Below are positions 18,876 through 26,183 of a DNA stretch of 64,000 nt, piece after piece (positions within the stretch are counted from its first letter, which is position 1; the number at the start of each line of letters is the position of its first letter). A program made the position numbers and the translations under genes. The notes beneath the pieces were generated by a model that did not search any database, had not been told where the DNA came from, and saw only the letters and a list, made by a program, of their open reading frames with translations. This DNA is from Bog-756 sp963725395 (GTDB taxonomy: Bacteria > Actinomycetota > Acidimicrobiia > Acidimicrobiales > RAAP-2): assembly GCA_963725395.1 (NCBI GenBank), contig CAVRYH010000013.1:579288-643287 (forward strand), read 5' to 3'.

Positions 18876-19501
18876 GCCGCACCCTGGGGATGTTCCCCCT
18901 CTCGACGGTGCTTTTCCCGCGGGCCGCCCTGCCGCTTCACGTGTTCGAGGACCGGTACCGCACGCTGATGGCCGAGTGTCTCGCGACCGACGGCGAGTTC
19001 GGTGTGGTCCTGATCGCCCGGGGGTCCGAGGTCGGTGGCGGCGATCAGCGGGTCGACGTCGGCACGGTGGCCCGGGTCTCGGCGGTGCACGAGTTGGAGG
19101 ACGGTCGGATGCTGGTCGTCGCCCACGGCACCGCGAGGGTGCGGATCGTCTCGTGGCTGGAGGACTCCCCCTATCCACGGGCCGAAGTCGAGGACTTCCC
19201 CCGCCTCGGTGCCGACGATCGCGGGGCGACCGCCACCGCCGAACTGGCGGTCCGGCGGCTCCGCTCCCTGCTCTCCGAACTGGGTGACATGCCCGCCCTC
19301 CGCCACGACCTGGACCTCTCGGGGCCGGCCGAGGTGGTGGCCTGGACGTTGTGCGATCTGGCGCCGTTGAACCTGGTCGATCGCCAGCAACTCCTCGCCA
19401 GCGACCGGCTCGACGATCAGATGGCCCTGCTCGCCGGCCTGTGCGACGCCATGGCCGAGGACGTGGTCGGCCTGCTGGCCGGGGGCGGGCCGGACGGATA
19501 A
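18872..19501 (+). CDS. LON N-terminal (substrate-binding) domain protein
   Basis: A 209-residue stand-alone LON substrate-binding domain. It opens MFPLSTVLFPRAALPLHVFEDRY, the standard strand-turn pattern of the PUA-like fold, and continues with FGVVLIARG and VGTVARVSAVHELEDGRMLVV. The AAA+ and protease domains of Lon are absent, as is normal for this family in actinobacteria. The GTG start overlaps the preceding stop by 4 bp, so it is coupled to the membrane protein. Its function is unproven and may be peptide or protein binding. Confidence 0.85.
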   Translation: MSRTLGMFPLSTVLFPRAALPLHVFEDRYRTLMAECLATDGEFGVVLIARGSEVGGGDQRVDVGTVARVSAVHELEDGRMLVVAHGTARVRIVSWLEDSPYPRAEVEDFPRLGADDRGATATAELAVRRLRSLLSELGDMPALRHDLDLSGPAEVVAWTLCDLAPLNLVDRQQLLASDRLDDQMALLAGLCDAMAEDVVGLLAGGGPDG

Positions 19502-19589
19502 CTCCGTTCGGGCCGACAACCGCCGGTTCGTCGCGGCCCGACCGCGGTGCGGAGCCCGACCGGCCCTCTCCGGGTGTGGGTGGGCTGGC

Positions 19590-19595
19590 TAGGAT
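19590..19595 (+). promoter_or_regulatory. -10 element TAGGAT upstream of manB
   Basis: TAGGAT ends 9 nt before the manB ATG. No Shine-Dalgarno is present in between. The transcript would have a leader of only a few bases at most. Confidence 0.45.
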
Positions 19596-19604
19596 GGCCC
19601 GTCC

Positions 19605-20996
19605 ATGGGCAGCCTCTCGACGGTATTCAAGGCGTACGACATCCGGGGGGTCGTGCCCGACGAGCTCAACGCCCGGCAATTCCGGGCCATCGGCGTGGCC
19701 GTGGCCCGCTTCACCGGCGGGCCCCGTCTCCTCGTGGCCCGCGACATGAGAGAGTCCGGCGTCGAACTGGCGCGGGCCTTCGCCGACGGCGCTCGCTCCG
19801 AGGGTGTGGCCGTCACCGACCTCGGCCTCGCCTCCACGGACCTCCTCTATTTCGCCGCCGGCGACCTCGATGCGCCCGGGGCCATGTTCACGGCATCCCA
19901 TAATCCGGCCCGGTACAACGGGCTCAAACTCTGCCTGTCGGGAGCCCGACCCATCGGGCGCGACACGGGACTCGACGAGATCCAGGCCATCGCCGAGGCT
20001 CTCCTCGACGAGTGGGCGGTCTCCGGTCCGCCGCCGCTCGATCCCGACCGGTTGGCCCCGATCGACGAGCGCTCGGTGCTCGACGCCTACGCCGAGCACG
20101 TCCGTTCGTTCGTGGACGTCTCCGCCCTGCGACCGCTGCGGGTCGTGGCCGATACGGCCAACGGCATGGGGGGACTGGTCGTCCCCAAGGTGTTCGAGGG
20201 CCTGCCCTTCGACGTGGACATCCTCTTCCCCGAGCTCGACGGGAACTTCCCCAACCACCCGGCCGACCCCATCCAGCCAGAGAACCTCGTGTCGCTCAAC
20301 AAGGAGGTGCTGGCCACCGGCGCCGATGTCGGACTGGCCTTCGACGGCGATGCCGACCGCGTCTTCCTCGTCGACGAGCGCGCCGAACCGGTGTCGGGAT
20401 CGCTGACCACGGCGCTGGTCGCGTCGTCGATGCTGGAGAAGTACCCCGGTTCGACCGTGCTCTACAACTGCATCTGCTCGCGCGTGGTGCCCGAGGTCAT
20501 CGCCGAACGGGGCGGCATCGGGGTCCGGACCAAGGTCGGGCACAGCTACATCAAGCAGGTGATGGCCGAGACCGGGGCCGTCTTCGGCGGCGAACACTCG
20601 GGCCACTACTACTTCCGCGACAACTATCGGGCCGACTCCGGCATCATCGCCGCCATGATCGTGCTCGAGCTCCTGAGCGTGACCGGGAAGCCGCTCTCCG
20701 AGCTGCTCCAGCCGTTCCGGCGCTACGCCGACTCGGGCGAGATCAACACGGTGGTGGACGACCCGGCCGGTGCCGTCGAGCGTATGGCGGAAGAGGTGGA
20801 AGAGGCCGGAGGTCGGCTCGGGACGGGCGACCGGCTCGACGGGCTGACCGTGGACCGGGGCGACTGGTGGTTCAATCTCCGCCCGTCGAACACCGAGCCC
20901 CTCCTGCGCCTCAACGTAGAAGCACCCGATGCCGCCGCGTGCGCCGCCCACGTGGTCGAGGTGCAGGCGGACATCGCACGATTGCTGCGCACATGA
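19605..20996 (+). CDS. manB: phosphomannomutase/phosphoglucomutase
   Basis: A 463-residue alpha-D-phosphohexomutase that interconverts mannose-6-phosphate and mannose-1-phosphate (and probably the glucose forms) for GDP-mannose synthesis. The phosphoserine loop is TASHNP with Ser about 98. The Mg-binding loop is FDGDADRVFLVDE, the sugar-recognition loop is GGEHSGHYYF, and the C-terminal phosphate-binding loop is RPSNTEPLLRLNVE. Length and domain order are standard. It is followed by a Trm112-like gene and the phosphomannose isomerase, an arrangement also found in other actinobacteria next to DUF5719 and GT2 genes. It likely feeds mannosyl donors to the envelope glycosyltransferases. Confidence 0.92.
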   Translation: MGSLSTVFKAYDIRGVVPDELNARQFRAIGVAVARFTGGPRLLVARDMRESGVELARAFADGARSEGVAVTDLGLASTDLLYFAAGDLDAPGAMFTASHNPARYNGLKLCLSGARPIGRDTGLDEIQAIAEALLDEWAVSGPPPLDPDRLAPIDERSVLDAYAEHVRSFVDVSALRPLRVVADTANGMGGLVVPKVFEGLPFDVDILFPELDGNFPNHPADPIQPENLVSLNKEVLATGADVGLAFDGDADRVFLVDERAEPVSGSLTTALVASSMLEKYPGSTVLYNCICSRVVPEVIAERGGIGVRTKVGHSYIKQVMAETGAVFGGEHSGHYYFRDNYRADSGIIAAMIVLELLSVTGKPLSELLQPFRRYADSGEINTVVDDPAGAVERMAEEVEEAGGRLGTGDRLDGLTVDRGDWWFNLRPSNTEPLLRLNVEAPDAAACAAHVVEVQADIARLLRT

Positions 20997-21015
20997 CCGG
21001 TGGTCCGCCGACGCC

Positions 21016-21021
21016 TACAGT
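21016..21021 (+). promoter_or_regulatory. candidate -10 TACAGT with downstream leader
   Basis: TACAGT lies about 46 nt before the ATG at 21068, and an AGAGAGGA Shine-Dalgarno precedes that ATG. It could be an internal promoter for the Trm112-like and isomerase genes. The same ten-base string GCCTACAGTG recurs before the SPFH gene at 42187. Confidence 0.3.
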
Positions 21022-21067
21022 GCCTGGCGACCAGCACCCGACCGATTCCACCAGAGAGGACCGCACC

Positions 21068-21313
21068 ATGACGCTCGACCCGCTCCTGATCGAGGTGCTG
21101 GCGTGTCCCGAGGACAAGGGCCCGCTCCTCTACTTCGCCGACGAGGATCTGTTGTACAACCCCCGCCTCCACCGGAGCTATCCGGTTCGCGACGGCATCC
21201 CGGTCATGCTCATCGACGAAGCGACGGCGGTCGACGACGCCGAGCACGCCCGCCTCACCGCCAAGGCCGACGCCGGCGGTGCGGTGACCACCAGTGAGGC
21301 GTCGTCCTCGTGA
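21068..21313 (+). CDS. Trm112-like family protein
   Basis: An 81-residue protein with the short Trm112/UPF0434 pattern LIEVLACPEDKGPL, then NPRLHRSYPVRDGIPVMLIDEA. Only one Cys of the zinc-type pair is present (ACPEDKGPL has no second Cys), as in many bacterial members. Family members activate methyltransferases or act as small chaperone-like partners; the partner here is unknown. The ATG is chosen for its AGAGAGGA ribosome-binding site 8 nt upstream. The stop overlaps the isomerase GTG by 4 bp, so expression is coupled to mannose metabolism. Confidence 0.85.
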   Translation: MTLDPLLIEVLACPEDKGPLLYFADEDLLYNPRLHRSYPVRDGIPVMLIDEATAVDDAEHARLTAKADAGGAVTTSEASSS

Positions 21314-22393
21314 CCGCGGCCCGTGGCGGGTCGGTGGGCACCGGCGGCTCGCCACTACCGGTTGACTCGCTCGACATGTGGTCGGCCACCGCGGGACTCC
21401 CCGAACAGGTGGAGGCGGCGGTGGCCGCGACGCGCGGCATCGGCGATCTTCCCCGGCACGACCGGGTGGAGAACGTGGTGGTGCTGGGCATGGGTGGTAG
21501 TGGCATCAGCGGTGACGTGCTGGTGGCGGCGGCGGCACCGTTCATGCCGGTCCCGGTGACCGTGGTCAAGGGTTACGAGCCCCCTGACTTCGTGGGCACC
21601 GGCTCGTTGGTGTTCGCCATGTCGTTCTCCGGTGACACCGAGGAGACGGTGGAGGCGGCGGCCGGCGCCTACGAGGCCGGTGCCTCCTTGGTGGTGGTGG
21701 CCGGTGGCGGGGAGCTGGCCCGGTTGGCCGGTGATTGGGACGTCCCGGTGGTGCCGGTCCCCACCGACATCCCCCAGCCCGCGCGCCGCCCTGGGGGCGA
21801 TGGCTGTCCCCCCACTGGTCCTGTTGGAGGAGATCGGGCTGTTCCCCGGCGCGCTGCAGTGGGTCGACCAGGCGGTCAGCCAGCTCCGGGTGCGTCGCGA
21901 TCAGTTGGTCCGGCCGGGCAATCCGGCCGAGGAGCTGGCCCGACAGATCGGGCGGACCATTCCGCTCGTGCACAGCTCGGGCGACCTCGGCGCGGCCGCC
22001 GCTCTCCGGTGGAAGGCCCAGATCAACGAGAACGCCAAGAGCCCGGCCTTCTTCAACGTGTACCCCGAGCTCTGCCACAACGAGTTGGCCGGATGGGGCC
22101 AGCACGGCGACGTCACCCGGCAGCTGATCACGCTGGTGAACCTGCGCCACGACGCCGAGCATCCCCAGGTCAGCCGCCGATTCGATTTGGTGGCCGAGGT
22201 GCTCCGTGAGGTGGTGGCCGAGGTGATCGAGGTCCGGGCGGGGGGCGAGGGGGATCTGGCCCAGCTCCTCGACCTGGCCATGGTCGGCGACTTCGTCTCA
22301 CTCCACCTGGCCGCCAACGAGGGCATCGACCCCGGTCCCATCCCGGTGCTGGTCGACCTGAAGCGGGATCTCGCCACCGGCAGCGTCGCCTGA
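21310..22393 (+). CDS. bifunctional phosphoglucose/phosphomannose isomerase, SIS domain (frameshifted in this sequence)
   Basis: About 360 residues when read across one frame break. The N-terminal SIS domain shows VVVLGMGGSGISGDVL and VFAMSFSGDTEETVEA, the phosphosugar-binding Ser-rich loops. The second half has LGAMAVPPLVLLEEIGL, AQINENAKSPAFFNVYPELCHNE and the C-terminal FDLVAEVLREVVAEVIEV helix typical of bacterial PGI/PMI enzymes. It converts fructose-6-phosphate to glucose- or mannose-6-phosphate, directly upstream of ManB in the pathway. The break is at 21778-21780 (CCC): one C fewer gives IPQ-PRAALGAMAV, so a sequence error is likely. It is coupled to the upstream gene by a GTGA overlap. 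Confidence 0.85.
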
Positions 22394-22507
22394 GGCCTGC
22401 CGGCGAGCGGCGGACCGGGGACGGTCGGTCGACGCCGCAGGGCTGTGAGCTGGAATTACTCTGTCGACCCCCCGACCGGTAGGTGGCCCGGTGGCGTGTT
22501 GCCGTCG

Positions 22508-22525
22508 TGTGACGGGCGGGTCACA
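22508..22525. promoter_or_regulatory. inverted repeat TGTGAC-N6-GTCACA (possible regulator site)
   Basis: Perfect 6-bp arms separated by GGGCGG, centred about 60 bp before the TACACT hexamer. It resembles a CRP/FNR-family site, but the TGTGA to TCACA spacing is 8 rather than the usual 6 nt, so the regulator is uncertain. Confidence 0.35.
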
Positions 22526-22574
22526 ACCTGGTGAATCCGGCCGATCGGCCCCTGGTTTTCGACGCGGAGGGGCG

Positions 22575-22580
22575 TACACT
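22575..22580 (+). promoter_or_regulatory. -10 element TACACT of the hpf-leader RNA
   Basis: TACACT ends 6 nt before position 22587, where the structured RNA would begin. A weak -35 (TGGTTT or CTGGTT near 22552) lies 16-17 nt upstream. Position and sequence match the other TANNNT elements in the window. Confidence 0.45.
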
Positions 22581-22586
22581 CTTGGG

Positions 22587-22685
22587 GTGAGCTGCGTACG
22601 GGTCTGTGGTTGCAAGTCGAAGCCAGTCGCAGGCGAAACGACCCACGTAAGGCAACTTGTGGTTGCTGAGCATGGTGCGGCTTAG
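22587..22685 (+). CDS. possible leaderless 32-codon ORF at the 5' end of the hpf-leader RNA
   Basis: GTG at 22587 lies 6 nt after TACACT, the spacing seen for leaderless genes in this window, and opens a 32-codon frame beginning VSCVRVCGCKSKP and ending at TAG 22683. The Cys cluster is notable, but the frame overlaps the structured RNA and nothing like it is known to me, so it may be chance. Confidence 0.2.
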   Translation: MSCVRVCGCKSKPVAGETTHVRQLVVAEHGAA

Positions 22686-22890
22686 GAGTAAGACCTGCCC
22701 GTGGCGTCCCCGGCTGTCGGGGGCGGGCGGAGAGGGGATGACGCGTGCCACCAATGCCTCCGTAGGGACGCCGACCGGTCACGGTCGGCGCTGCCGGAGT
22801 CAGGCCGTCACTCCCCCGGCAGGCGAGTGTGGGGTCAAAGACCAGGTCAGCCGCACGCAGCTCACAACCGTTTCCCGACGACCGATCAGG
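22587..22890 (+). ncRNA. structured RNA upstream of hpf/raiA (probable raiA motif)
   Basis: About 300 nt without a convincing long reading frame but dense in secondary structure. A GC hairpin lies at 22697-22728 (GCCCG/CGGGC with an inner CCCC/GGGG). A perfect 8-bp hairpin CGCCGACC/GGTCGGCG is at 22769-22790. It is immediately followed by CTGCCGG/CCGGCAG at 22791-22822. A direct repeat TGTGGTTGC occurs in the first 85 nt. The raiA motif is a known non-coding RNA class of Actinobacteria and Firmicutes found upstream of raiA (hpf) genes, exactly this position. I could not run a covariance model, so the family assignment rests on synteny and structure. The end point is approximate. Confidence 0.5.
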
Positions 22891-22944
22891 AGGACCGGCC
22901 GACAGCACTGAGTGTCACACCAGCACAACCAGGAGGGCGAGCAG

Positions 22945-23310
22945 ATGGACGTGGTCATTGCGTACGGCAGGAAGATCGTTCCCGACGAGGTGAGGTCGCT
23001 GACCAAGGAGAAGGTGGGTCGACTCGGACACCTCTGCCCCGGCCTCGACCGAGCCGAGGTTCGATTCTCCGAGGAGCGCAATCCGAGGATCGCCGACAAG
23101 GAGTGCTGCGAGGTGATCATCTTTGGCCACGGACGTTCGATTCGGGCCCACGCCGCCGGTCCGCAGCCTCTCGTGGCGGTCGACCTGGTGGTGGAGAAGC
23201 TCGAACACCAGCTGGAGAAGACCAAGGGCCGTCTCGTCGGACGGTCCCACCCCCGCCGACGCCCGCTCAACTCGGTCTCCATGCTGCGGGAGCGGGTGCG
23301 CACCGCCTGA
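22945..23310 (+). CDS. hpf: ribosome hibernation promoting factor, short form (RaiA/HPF)
   Basis: A 121-residue S30AE-family protein that binds the decoding region of the small ribosomal subunit and silences or dimerises ribosomes in stationary phase. It starts MDVVIAYGRKIVPDEVRSL and contains the beta-alpha-beta pattern with AVDLVVEKLEHQLEKTKGRL, followed by a basic tail (HPRRRPLNS). The C-terminal dimerisation domain of long HPFs is missing, so this is the short type. The ATG at 22945 is chosen over in-frame upstream codons because AGGAGGG ends 8 nt before it. It sits just upstream of secA, as hpf does in many Gram-positive bacteria, and downstream of a structured RNA. Confidence 0.85.
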   Translation: MDVVIAYGRKIVPDEVRSLTKEKVGRLGHLCPGLDRAEVRFSEERNPRIADKECCEVIIFGHGRSIRAHAAGPQPLVAVDLVVEKLEHQLEKTKGRLVGRSHPRRRPLNSVSMLRERVRTA

Positions 23311-23395
23311 GCGTGTCCGCCGGGGACCGGGGCGGGTCCCGGGCGGCGGAGGGTCCCCGAGCCGGTCGGCGACCAGTCGTCCGCACTCCCGACAG

Positions 23396-23401
23396 TAGAG
23401 T
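23396..23401 (+). promoter_or_regulatory. -10 element TAGAGT of secA
   Basis: TAGAGT ends 9 nt before the secA ATG, with no purine-rich Shine-Dalgarno between (GGGGCACCC). It is compatible with a leaderless or nearly leaderless secA message. Confidence 0.45.
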
Positions 23402-23410
23402 GGGGCACCC

Positions 23411-26182
23411 ATGAGCGTGCTCTCGAAAGTCCTTCGCGCCGGCGAGGGCAAGAAGGTCCGACGGCTGGCCGAGCTGGTCCCGCTGGTCAACGCCCTCGAG
23501 CCGGAGATGGAGGCCCGCAGCGACGCGGAACTGCAGGCCATGACGGCGATCTTCCGGCAGCGCCTCGACGACGGCGAGAGCCTCGAGGACATGCTCATCG
23601 AGGCGTTCGCCCTTGTCCGTGAGGGCGCATGGCGGATCCTCGGGCAGCGCCACTTCGACTGCCAGCTGATGGGTGGGATGGCCCTCCACTTCGGGTGGAT
23701 CGCCGAGATGAAGACGGGCGAGGGCAAGACCCTCGTGTCCACGCTCCCGGTGTACCTCAACGCGCTGGCCGGCAACGGCGTCCACGTGGTGACGGTGAAC
23801 GACTACCTGGCGACACGTGACTCGGAGTGGATGGGGCAGCTGCACCGGTTCCTCGGGCTCACCGTCGGGCGCGTCGGGCCCGACGTCGACGACCCGGCCG
23901 CCAAGCGCGAGGCCTACTTCAGCGACGTGACCTACGGGACGAACACCGAGTTCGGCTTCGACTACCTCCGCGACAACATGGCCCGCTCGAAGGACGCGAT
24001 GGTCCAACGCGGCCACCGGTTCGCCATCGTGGACGAGGTCGACTCCATTCTCATCGACGAGGCCCGCACGCCGTTGATCATCTCGGGGCCGGCCGCCGAG
24101 TCCGCTCAGCTCTATTACCAGTTCGCCGGGATCGTGCGCACGCTCCGGGCTGAGGACGACTACGAGGTCGACGAGGAGAAGCGCATCGTGGTGCCCACCG
24201 AGGCGGGCATCGAGAAGGTCGAACGTCAGCTTGGGGTCAGCAACCTCTACGACGCGGTGGCTGTCAACTACGTCCACCATCTGACCCAGGCCCTGTTGGC
24301 CAAGGAGCTGTACCGGCGGGACAAGGACTACCTGGTCGCTCAGGGCGAGGTGAAGATCGTCGACGAGTTCACCGGCCGGACGCTCGACGGTCGGCGCTGG
24401 TCCGACGGCCTGCACCAGGCGGTCGAGGCCAAGGAGCGGGTGAGGATCAAAGAAGAGAACCACACCTGGGCCACCGTCACCCTGCAGAACTACTTCCGGC
24501 TCTACGAGAAGCTGTCAGGCATGACCGGGACGGCGGAGACCGAGGCCTCCGAGTTCGCCAACACCTACGAGCTGCCGGTGGTGCCCATCCCGCCCAACAA
24601 GCCGCTGGTACGCGCCGACAACCCCGACCTGATCTACAAGTCCGAGGACGCCAAGTTCAACGCGGTGGTCGACGACATCGTCGAGCGCCACGCCGAGGGC
24701 CAGCCGGTGCTGGTCGGCACGGCCTCGGTGTCGAAGTCCGAGCACCTGTCGCGGTTGTTGGAGAAGAAGGGGATCGCCCACGAGGTCCTGAACGCCAAGC
24801 AGCACTTCAGGGAGGCGGAGATCGTCGCCCAGGCCGGCCGGGTGGGAGCGGTGACCGTGGCCACCAACATGGCCGGGCGCGGGGTCGACATCATCCTCGG
24901 GGGCAACCCCGAGGGCCTGGCCGTCCGCGAGGCGCAGGCTCGGGGAATCGACCTCTCCACCGAGGAGGGCCGGGCCGAGCTGGAGGGGCTGCGCTCCGAG
25001 TTCGAGACCGTGTGCGAACGGGAGGGCGACGAGGTCCGAGACCTCGGTGGCCTCTACGTCCTCGGCAGTGAGCGCCACGAGAGCCGACGGATCGACAATC
25101 AGCTCCGGGGCCGCTCGGGACGGCAGGGTGATCCGGGCGAGAGCCGGTTCTTCCTCTCGCTCGAGGACGACCTCATGCGCCTGTTCGCCACCGGCGCGAT
25201 GAACTGGGTCATGGGCAGGGCCCTTCCCGATGACGTTCCCATCGAGGCGAAGATGGTCACCAAGGCCATCGAGCGGGCCCAGAACACCGTGGAGGGGCGC
25301 AACGCCGAGTCCCGCAAGGACGTCCTCAAGTACGACGACGTGATGAACGAGCAGCGCAAGGTCATCTACCGGCGCCGCTACCAGATCATCGAGGGCGAGG
25401 ACCTCCACGACGAGACCATCGAACTCCTCGAGGGCGCCATCACCGCGCTGGTGGCCTCCTCGTGTCCGTCGGATTATCCCGAGGAGTGGGATCTCGCCCA
25501 ACTCGTCACCGAGGTGACGCAGTACTACCCGACCAAGTTCGTGGTCGACGACCTGGTCGAGGCCAGCACGGCCGACCAGATCTCCGAGAGCCTGCTGGCC
25601 GAAGCCCTCGACCTCTACGCCGAGCGGGACGAGACGATCCCCGGCGGAGCCGAGACGGCCCGGCAGCTCGAGCGGGACATCATGCTCCAGATCATCGACC
25701 AACGGTGGCAGGACCACCTGGCCGACATGGACTACCTGCGCGAGGGGATCAACCTCAGGGCCATGGGGAACCAGGACCCCCTGGTGGCCTACCAGCGCGA
25801 GGGATTCGCCATGTTCGGCAAGCTCATGGACGGCATCAACGACGACTACCTGCGCTACGTGTTCCACGTACAGGTCCTGGCCGAGCCGGCGGCCGAGCCC
25901 GACCTGGACCGGGCCAGCTACCTGGCGGCCGACGACCCGGTGCAGGGCGACACCGCCATATCGGCGGCCTTCGCCGCCGCCTCGCCGGCCGAGATCGAGC
26001 AGGCCCAGGCGGTCATGGCCGCGGGGAACGGTGGTGGCGCGACGGGGGTGACCAACAGGGTGGCCGATGACGGCGAGACCCAGGCCCCGATCGTCAAGTC
26101 CGAGCGCGAGAAGATCGGCCGGAACGAGCCGTGCTGGTGCGGGAGCGGCAAGAAGTTCAAGTTCTGCCACGGCGCCAACTGA
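23411..26182 (+). CDS. secA: preprotein translocase ATPase SecA
   Basis: A 923-residue ATPase motor that drives unfolded preproteins through SecYEG. Visible motifs are Walker A in EMKTGEGKTLVSTLP, Walker B VDEVDSILIDEARTPLIISG, the second nucleotide-binding fold with TNMAGRGVDIILGGNP, and the specificity segment RIDNQLRGRSGRQGDPG. The C-terminal zinc/SecB-type tail CWCGSGKKFKFCHG is intact at the last 15 residues. Length is normal for the housekeeping SecA1. The gene is followed after 1 nt by prfB, a conserved order. A TAGAGT hexamer 9 nt before the ATG is the likely promoter. Confidence 0.97.
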   Translation: MSVLSKVLRAGEGKKVRRLAELVPLVNALEPEMEARSDAELQAMTAIFRQRLDDGESLEDMLIEAFALVREGAWRILGQRHFDCQLMGGMALHFGWIAEMKTGEGKTLVSTLPVYLNALAGNGVHVVTVNDYLATRDSEWMGQLHRFLGLTVGRVGPDVDDPAAKREAYFSDVTYGTNTEFGFDYLRDNMARSKDAMVQRGHRFAIVDEVDSILIDEARTPLIISGPAAESAQLYYQFAGIVRTLRAEDDYEVDEEKRIVVPTEAGIEKVERQLGVSNLYDAVAVNYVHHLTQALLAKELYRRDKDYLVAQGEVKIVDEFTGRTLDGRRWSDGLHQAVEAKERVRIKEENHTWATVTLQNYFRLYEKLSGMTGTAETEASEFANTYELPVVPIPPNKPLVRADNPDLIYKSEDAKFNAVVDDIVERHAEGQPVLVGTASVSKSEHLSRLLEKKGIAHEVLNAKQHFREAEIVAQAGRVGAVTVATNMAGRGVDIILGGNPEGLAVREAQARGIDLSTEEGRAELEGLRSEFETVCEREGDEVRDLGGLYVLGSERHESRRIDNQLRGRSGRQGDPGESRFFLSLEDDLMRLFATGAMNWVMGRALPDDVPIEAKMVTKAIERAQNTVEGRNAESRKDVLKYDDVMNEQRKVIYRRRYQIIEGEDLHDETIELLEGAITALVASSCPSDYPEEWDLAQLVTEVTQYYPTKFVVDDLVEASTADQISESLLAEALDLYAERDETIPGGAETARQLERDIMLQIIDQRWQDHLADMDYLREGINLRAMGNQDPLVAYQREGFAMFGKLMDGINDDYLRYVFHVQVLAEPAAEPDLDRASYLAADDPVQGDTAISAAFAAASPAEIEQAQAVMAAGNGGGATGVTNRVADDGETQAPIVKSEREKIGRNEPCWCGSGKKFKFCHGAN

Positions 26183-26183
26183 C

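Larger units (their letters stand above)
22394..22944 (+). other. 551-bp region without a clear protein gene, upstream of hpf
   Basis: The first 110 bp show nothing definite. At 22508-22525 there is an inverted repeat, at 22575 a TACACT -10 candidate, and from about 22587 to 22890 a series of stable hairpins (see the ncRNA entry). The last 40 bp hold the hpf ribosome-binding site AGGAGG at 22931. No tRNA-like T-loop or tmRNA-like feature was found. Confidence 0.6.

Noticed and set aside
18099..20951. Long minus-strand frame (950 codons) opposite the LON gene and manB
   Set aside because: Same shadow effect; it crosses two well-supported genes and a promoter and has low-complexity composition.
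22394..22944. tRNA or tmRNA in the hpf upstream region
   Set aside because: No GGTTCGA-type T-loop with matching acceptor stem and no tmRNA tag-like frame could be found.
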